Shown here: one piece after another, positions 60,698 through 64,000 of the stretch
How positions within the stretch are numbered: the stretch's first letter is position 1
Layout of the letters: the number at the start of each line of letters is the position of its first letter
Source: Saprospiraceae bacterium
Lineage (GTDB): Bacteria > Bacteroidota > Bacteroidia > Chitinophagales > Saprospiraceae
DNA: 64,000 bases
Assembly (NCBI GenBank): GCA_019187225.1
Contig: JABAQQ010000010.1
Coordinates: 1 to 64,000 of the forward strand
Reading direction: 5' to 3'
Made by a program: the position numbers and the translations under genes
Notes under the pieces: model-generated
Told to the model about the DNA's origin: nothing
Seen by the model: the letters and a program-made list of their open reading frames with translations, nothing else
Databases searched by the model: none

Positions 60698-61303
60698 ATG
60701 AAGCCCAACGATTTCGTTTCCGCCTATCTCCCCTACGCGATGGAAACCCAGGCCGCCACCGGTATCAGCGCAGCGGCCATCCTGGCCCAGGCCGCTCTCG
60801 AGAGCGGTTGGGGCGAAAAAGCCCCCGGCAATATGTTTTTTGGCGTAAAAGACCCCGACAAGGGCAAGACAGGCAAAGGCCAGTTGATCGTCACCACCGA
60901 ATACCTCAGGAGTCCCAATGCACACCATCTTTTCCCGGAAGTCATCTCCGTGGTCTGGAGCGACAAGTACAAAAAGTATAAATACACCGTGCGCGACTGG
61001 TTCCGCAAATTTGACACGCCGGCGGGCAGTTTTCTCGAACACGCCCAATTGTTCATGAAAAATCCACGGTACGCCCAGGCCATCGCCAAGGGCAGCGACC
61101 CGGAACAGTTTTTCCGCGAAGTGCAAAAAGCCGGATATGCCACTGCGCCCAATTATGCCGATGTCCTGATCGCTGTGGTGCGTACGATTCAACGCAATAT
61201 GCCGAGCGAATTTGAAAGCGCGGCGGCTGGTGAAGGCTCCGCCGAACTTCCCGGCGAGGATGAATTGTGGCAATACCTGCCTTCGCATCACAACGAAGAT
61301 TAA
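60698..61303 (+). CDS. Glucosaminidase (FlgJ/LytG-like peptidoglycan hydrolase)
   Basis: A 201-residue glucosaminidase domain protein. The catalytic Glu is in AILAQAALESGWGE, and GNMFFGVK and YATAPNYADVLIAVV are typical family motifs. It cleaves beta-1,4 bonds after GlcNAc in peptidoglycan. No signal peptide or wall-binding domain is visible, so export would need another route, or the enzyme acts from within a larger complex or phage-like setting. The ATG at 60698 is the only sensible start; the longer frame overlaps the divergent SDR. The GNAT gene follows after eight bases, suggesting co-transcription. Confidence 0.85.
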   Translation: MKPNDFVSAYLPYAMETQAATGISAAAILAQAALESGWGEKAPGNMFFGVKDPDKGKTGKGQLIVTTEYLRSPNAHHLFPEVISVVWSDKYKKYKYTVRDWFRKFDTPAGSFLEHAQLFMKNPRYAQAIAKGSDPEQFFREVQKAGYATAPNYADVLIAVVRTIQRNMPSEFESAAAGEGSAELPGEDELWQYLPSHHNED

Positions 61304-61311
61304 AATGAACG

Positions 61312-61875
61312 ATGCCATTCTTTCATTTCAAACCGCTTTGTGCAGACACTTGGCCTGACCTGGAGAATCTTTTCGGCGCGAAAGGCGCCTGTGGCGGTTG
61401 TTGGTGCATGACCTGGCGCTTGTCGTCGAGGGATTACGAGCGGAAGAAAGGCGAAGGCAACCGCGAGCTGATGCACCAATTGGTCGAAAGCGGCCAACCG
61501 CTCGGCATCATCGCTTATTCCGGCAATGAGCCGGTGGGCTGGTGCTCCGTTTCGCCACGCGATTCGCTGGTGCGGCTGGAAAATTCGCGACTCCTGCGCA
61601 GACCCGACGATGTGCCCGTTTGGAGTATTACCTGCTTTTTTGTCAAAAAAGAGTATCGCCGCAAAGGGTTGACAGTGAAATTAATACAAGCGGCGACGGA
61701 TTATGCATTCTCCCACGGCGCGCCCGCTGTGGAGGCCTACCCCATGATCGCGAAAAAGGAGACCGTGCCGGAAGTATTCGCGTTTATAGGTTTCGCGAAG
61801 TCATTCGAAAAAGCGGGATTTCAGGTGCTGAAGCAGCCTTCGGATACCCGGTTGATCATGCGGTTATCGAGGTAA
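61312..61875 (+). CDS. GNAT family N-acetyltransferase
   Basis: A 187-residue acetyltransferase. The N-terminal CGGCWCMTWRL is a Cys/Trp motif of a recognised GNAT subfamily, and the acetyl-CoA-binding segment is SITCFFVKKEYRRKGLTVKLI (part). The conserved AVEAYPM and FAFIGFAKSFEKAGFQ follow. The substrate is unknown. The three cysteines near residues 27-32 could bind metal or be redox-active. It is eight bases after the glucosaminidase gene and upstream of the SRPBCC gene on the same strand, so the three may form a transcript. Confidence 0.85.
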   Translation: MPFFHFKPLCADTWPDLENLFGAKGACGGCWCMTWRLSSRDYERKKGEGNRELMHQLVESGQPLGIIAYSGNEPVGWCSVSPRDSLVRLENSRLLRRPDDVPVWSITCFFVKKEYRRKGLTVKLIQAATDYAFSHGAPAVEAYPMIAKKETVPEVFAFIGFAKSFEKAGFQVLKQPSDTRLIMRLSR

Positions 61876-62005
61876 AGCCACAGGATATTTGCGGAAAAGG
61901 TAATTGATATACAATTTCAATTATTTCGTCTAACTTTTGACCTTAAACAAACAAATTGTTTTTTTATTTGGCGCATATTTGCTCAACTCAACTATCGCTG
62001 CCATG

Positions 62006-62506
62006 ATGTCCCACTACGATTGGAGCAGGTTCCTGCTCCGGGTAAACATCAATACGGAACCGCAAAAAATCTACGATGCCTGGACGACACAGGCGGGTTT
62101 GGAAAGTTGGTTTCTACGTCAGGCCGAATTCACCCGTACTGACGGAGTTTTGCGGGCCAAGACGGAACACTTTGGCAAAGGAGATGCTTACGAATGGCGC
62201 TGGTACGGTTATCATGACGACGTGGTCGAGCGGCGTAAAGTGCTTGAAGTCAACGGGTGCGACCTGTTGTCGTTTGCATTTTCCGGCGACTGCATCGTCA
62301 CTGTGCGCGTTACGGAAGAAGCGGGCGAATCACTCTGCATACTGGAACAAAGCGGTATTCAGTCCGATGAGCAATCGCGTATCCATTATTACCACGGTTG
62401 CTCCCTCGGCTGGACGTTTTACCTCGCTAATCTGAAATCCATACTCGAAGGCGGCCTCGATCTGCGCAATAAAAATCTCCGCCTGCCCAACGTCATCAAT
62501 GCATGA
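62006..62506 (+). CDS. SRPBCC/AHSA1-like START-domain protein
   Basis: A 166-residue helix-grip protein. It starts MSHYDWSRFLLRVNINTEP, with the AHSA1/SRPBCC pattern QKIYDAWTTQAGLESWFL and a C-terminal helix HGCSLGWTFYLANLKSILEG (part) after beta strands. SRPBCC proteins bind hydrophobic ligands, and AHSA1-like members are often annotated as Hsp90 co-chaperone relatives, but in bacteria the ligand is usually unknown. A longer frame from 61937 adds a hydrophobic stretch. ATGs at 62003 and 62006 are equivalent. Confidence 0.8.
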   Translation: MSHYDWSRFLLRVNINTEPQKIYDAWTTQAGLESWFLRQAEFTRTDGVLRAKTEHFGKGDAYEWRWYGYHDDVVERRKVLEVNGCDLLSFAFSGDCIVTVRVTEEAGESLCILEQSGIQSDEQSRIHYYHGCSLGWTFYLANLKSILEGGLDLRNKNLRLPNVINA

Positions 62507-62836
62507 AGTACGTTCTGCCTGAGGCCATTGCCGTGCTCTCCGTACTCCTGCCGTACTTGACGGCCCGTACCGACATTGGGTGACATAAGTAACGCACTAC
62601 TTGGCGCACATCGCTCAGATCGCCCGTGTAATGTCAAAACAATACGAGGGAGCAGCCGGGCCATGGATAAAGTATCCCGGGACATTGGGCCGGTGATTTT
62701 TTGCCTCTTGTTTGCCAAATCTCCACAAACTTGTTCGCCGTTAGCAAAGGACAACCTACTTTCGCTCGCTTTTTTAGCCGAGGGGGAATCACAACCGCCT
62801 GCCCTTTACTTGTTTTATCCAAATCAGTACTTTCCA
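62507..62836. other. Gene-free spacer before the metalloprotease
   Basis: Several CGTAC words and short GC-rich palindromes occur, but there is no convincing reading frame, promoter box or long hairpin. Confidence 0.35.
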
Positions 62837-64000
62837 ATGCTTAAAAAACTAATCTTTTCTCTGTTGTCGCTTTTCTGTGTGTTTGCATTGAATGCCCAGG
62901 TCTTGTGGTCTGAAATTCCGGAAAACACCATCCTCCAGAAAGGCGAACGCCGCATTGTACCGCAGGTATACCGCACCGTTCGCCTCGATCAGACACTGCT
63001 ACAGCCGCTGCTTGCCGCAGCGCCGGAGCGTTTCACCCAGGCGGCAGCCAAAGGCAACGATTTGCCCATACTGACGCTCCCCATGCCCGACGGCAGCACG
63101 AGCCGTTTTCGCCTGACCGAGTCGCCGGTAATGGCGCCCGAATTGCAGGCGCAATTCCCGGATATCCGTTGTTATACAGGCCAGGGTATTGATGATCCGA
63201 CGGCAAAGGTCAAATGCGACCTTACGCCGCACGGATTTCACGCCATGATCATTTCCGCGTTACACAGCAGTGTATTCATTGACCCTTACAGCCAGGGCGA
63301 TACGGAAAACTATGTTGTCTATTTTAAAAAAGATTACCTGAAAAAAAGCGACGATGCGCCGTTCGTATGCGCAACACCCGACGAAGACTGGCAGGAAATC
63401 CCGACCGGCGACGCTGCTCCGAAAGCACAGGGCGATTGCCAGATACGCCGTTACCGCCTGGCGCTGGCCTGTACGGGCGAATACGCTGTTTTTCACGGCG
63501 GCACCACCGTCCTGGCTTTGGCAGCCATGAACACGACGATGAACCGCGTGAACGGCGTTTATGAAAACGACTTCGCCATCACGATGCAGCTCATCGCCAA
63601 CAATACCCAGATCATTTACCTGAATGGCGGTTCCGACCCTTACAGCAATGGAAATGCGAGCAGCATGCTCACTGAGAATCAATCGAACGTTACCAACGTC
63701 ATCGGTTCGGCAAATTTCGATATCGGACACGTGTTCGGCACCAACAGCGGCGGCGTGGCCGGGTTGAGCGTTGTTTGTTCCAACAACAGCAAAGCGCGCG
63801 GCGTCACAGGCTCCGGCGCCCCCATCGGCGATCCCTTCGATATTGACTACGTGGCGCACGAAATGGGGCACCAATTCGGCGGACCGCACTCCTTCAACGG
63901 CAATGCGGGTTCCTGCAATGGCAACGGCAGCGCTAACAATGCCGTCGAACCGGGCAGCGGTACCACTATTATGGCCTATGCCGGCATCTGCGGTGCCCAG
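62837..64000 (+). CDS. Secreted reprolysin-type metalloprotease (3' end outside the window)
   Basis: 388 codons are open to the end of the window. The signal peptide ends at ALNAQ. A propeptide-like region (about 25-190) is followed by a metzincin catalytic domain with HEMGHQFGGPH (341-351), the HExxHxxGxxH zinc motif, and a Met-turn candidate IMAYAGICG. Reprolysin (M12B) enzymes of this type in Bacteroidota usually end in T9SS sorting domains, so surface or extracellular export by the T9SS is expected, but that end is not visible. The ATG at 62837 opens the signal peptide. Confidence 0.9.
   Translation, partial: MLKKLIFSLLSLFCVFALNAQVLWSEIPENTILQKGERRIVPQVYRTVRLDQTLLQPLLAAAPERFTQAAAKGNDLPILTLPMPDGSTSRFRLTESPVMAPELQAQFPDIRCYTGQGIDDPTAKVKCDLTPHGFHAMIISALHSSVFIDPYSQGDTENYVVYFKKDYLKKSDDAPFVCATPDEDWQEIPTGDAAPKAQGDCQIRRYRLALACTGEYAVFHGGTTVLALAAMNTTMNRVNGVYENDFAITMQLIANNTQIIYLNGGSDPYSNGNASSMLTENQSNVTNVIGSANFDIGHVFGTNSGGVAGLSVVCSNNSKARGVTGSGAPIGDPFDIDYVAHEMGHQFGGPHSFNGNAGSCNGNGSANNAVEPGSGTTIMAYAGICGAQ

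Noticed and set aside
62634-62837. Minus-strand frame of 67 codons before the metalloprotease
   Set aside because: It overlaps the expected promoter region of the protease, has no recognisable pattern and starts exactly at the divergent ATG by chance.

Overview
This 64 kb window is chromosomal DNA from a Bacteroidota bacterium. The evidence is a gldK-gldL-gldM-gldN cluster with a PorP/SprF-type gene (core of the type IX secretion system and gliding machinery), secreted proteins ending in the type A sorting domain of that system, S46 dipeptidyl-peptidase, DUF6029 and PorT-like barrels, and repeated matches to the Bacteroidota -7 promoter box TAnnTTTG. Giant HYR/CUB/dockerin cargo proteins and moderate GC content would fit Saprospiria, but that placement is an inference. 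I found no rRNA, tRNA, CRISPR array, insertion sequence or prophage.

Layout. 0.2-4.2 kb: an arsenosugar-type pair (CMD-domain protein and radical SAM ArsS), a membrane LytTR regulator, a carboxypeptidase-regulatory-domain protein and a DUF2306 membrane protein. 4.2-11.3 kb: a lipoprotein, a LamG cargo, a PLP enzyme, a PIN/DUF2281 toxin-antitoxin pair, an S46 peptidase and an outer-membrane barrel. 11.7-18.2 kb: an isolated paaB-paaC pair, a polytopic membrane protein, an LD-carboxypeptidase and two tandem NagX-like acyltransferases. 18.2-28.3 kb: an Smr-domain protein, the T9SS block (gldN, gldM, gldL, gldK, porP on the minus strand), a YyaL-type protein and an SH3 protein. 28.9-33.8 kb: dprA, alkaline phosphatase, htpG. 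34.0-46.7 kb: a duplicated locus of unknown function on both sides of a 2178-residue T9SS cargo. 47.0-64.0 kb: HD hydrolase, DUF937, DUF6029, Omp28-like protein, a restriction-endonuclease fragment, UvrD/PcrA helicase, cysteine-dioxygenase-like cupin, AraC regulator, rlmN, a PUR-alpha-like protein, a di-heme cytochrome c, an SDR, glucosaminidase, GNAT, SRPBCC and a secreted metalloprotease that runs off the end.

The most unusual content is the duplicated locus. Each copy has a 516-residue helical protein, then a rho-independent terminator, then a very short unannotated reading frame (37 or 19 codons) whose product ends in N-I-x3-D-L-x-G-A, then a cysteine-rich protein of about 155 residues with six collinear cysteines. 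The two copies lie about 10 kb apart in the same orientation. I recognise none of these families.

A second pattern is a set of intergenic cassettes: degenerate 7-8 bp tandem repeats facing an inverted copy of themselves, so that each spacer can form a long hairpin. They occur between gldM and gldN, gldL and gldM, paaB and paaC, the DUF6029 and Omp28 genes, rlmN and the PUR-alpha gene, and upstream of dprA. The same layout is built from different repeat words at different loci.
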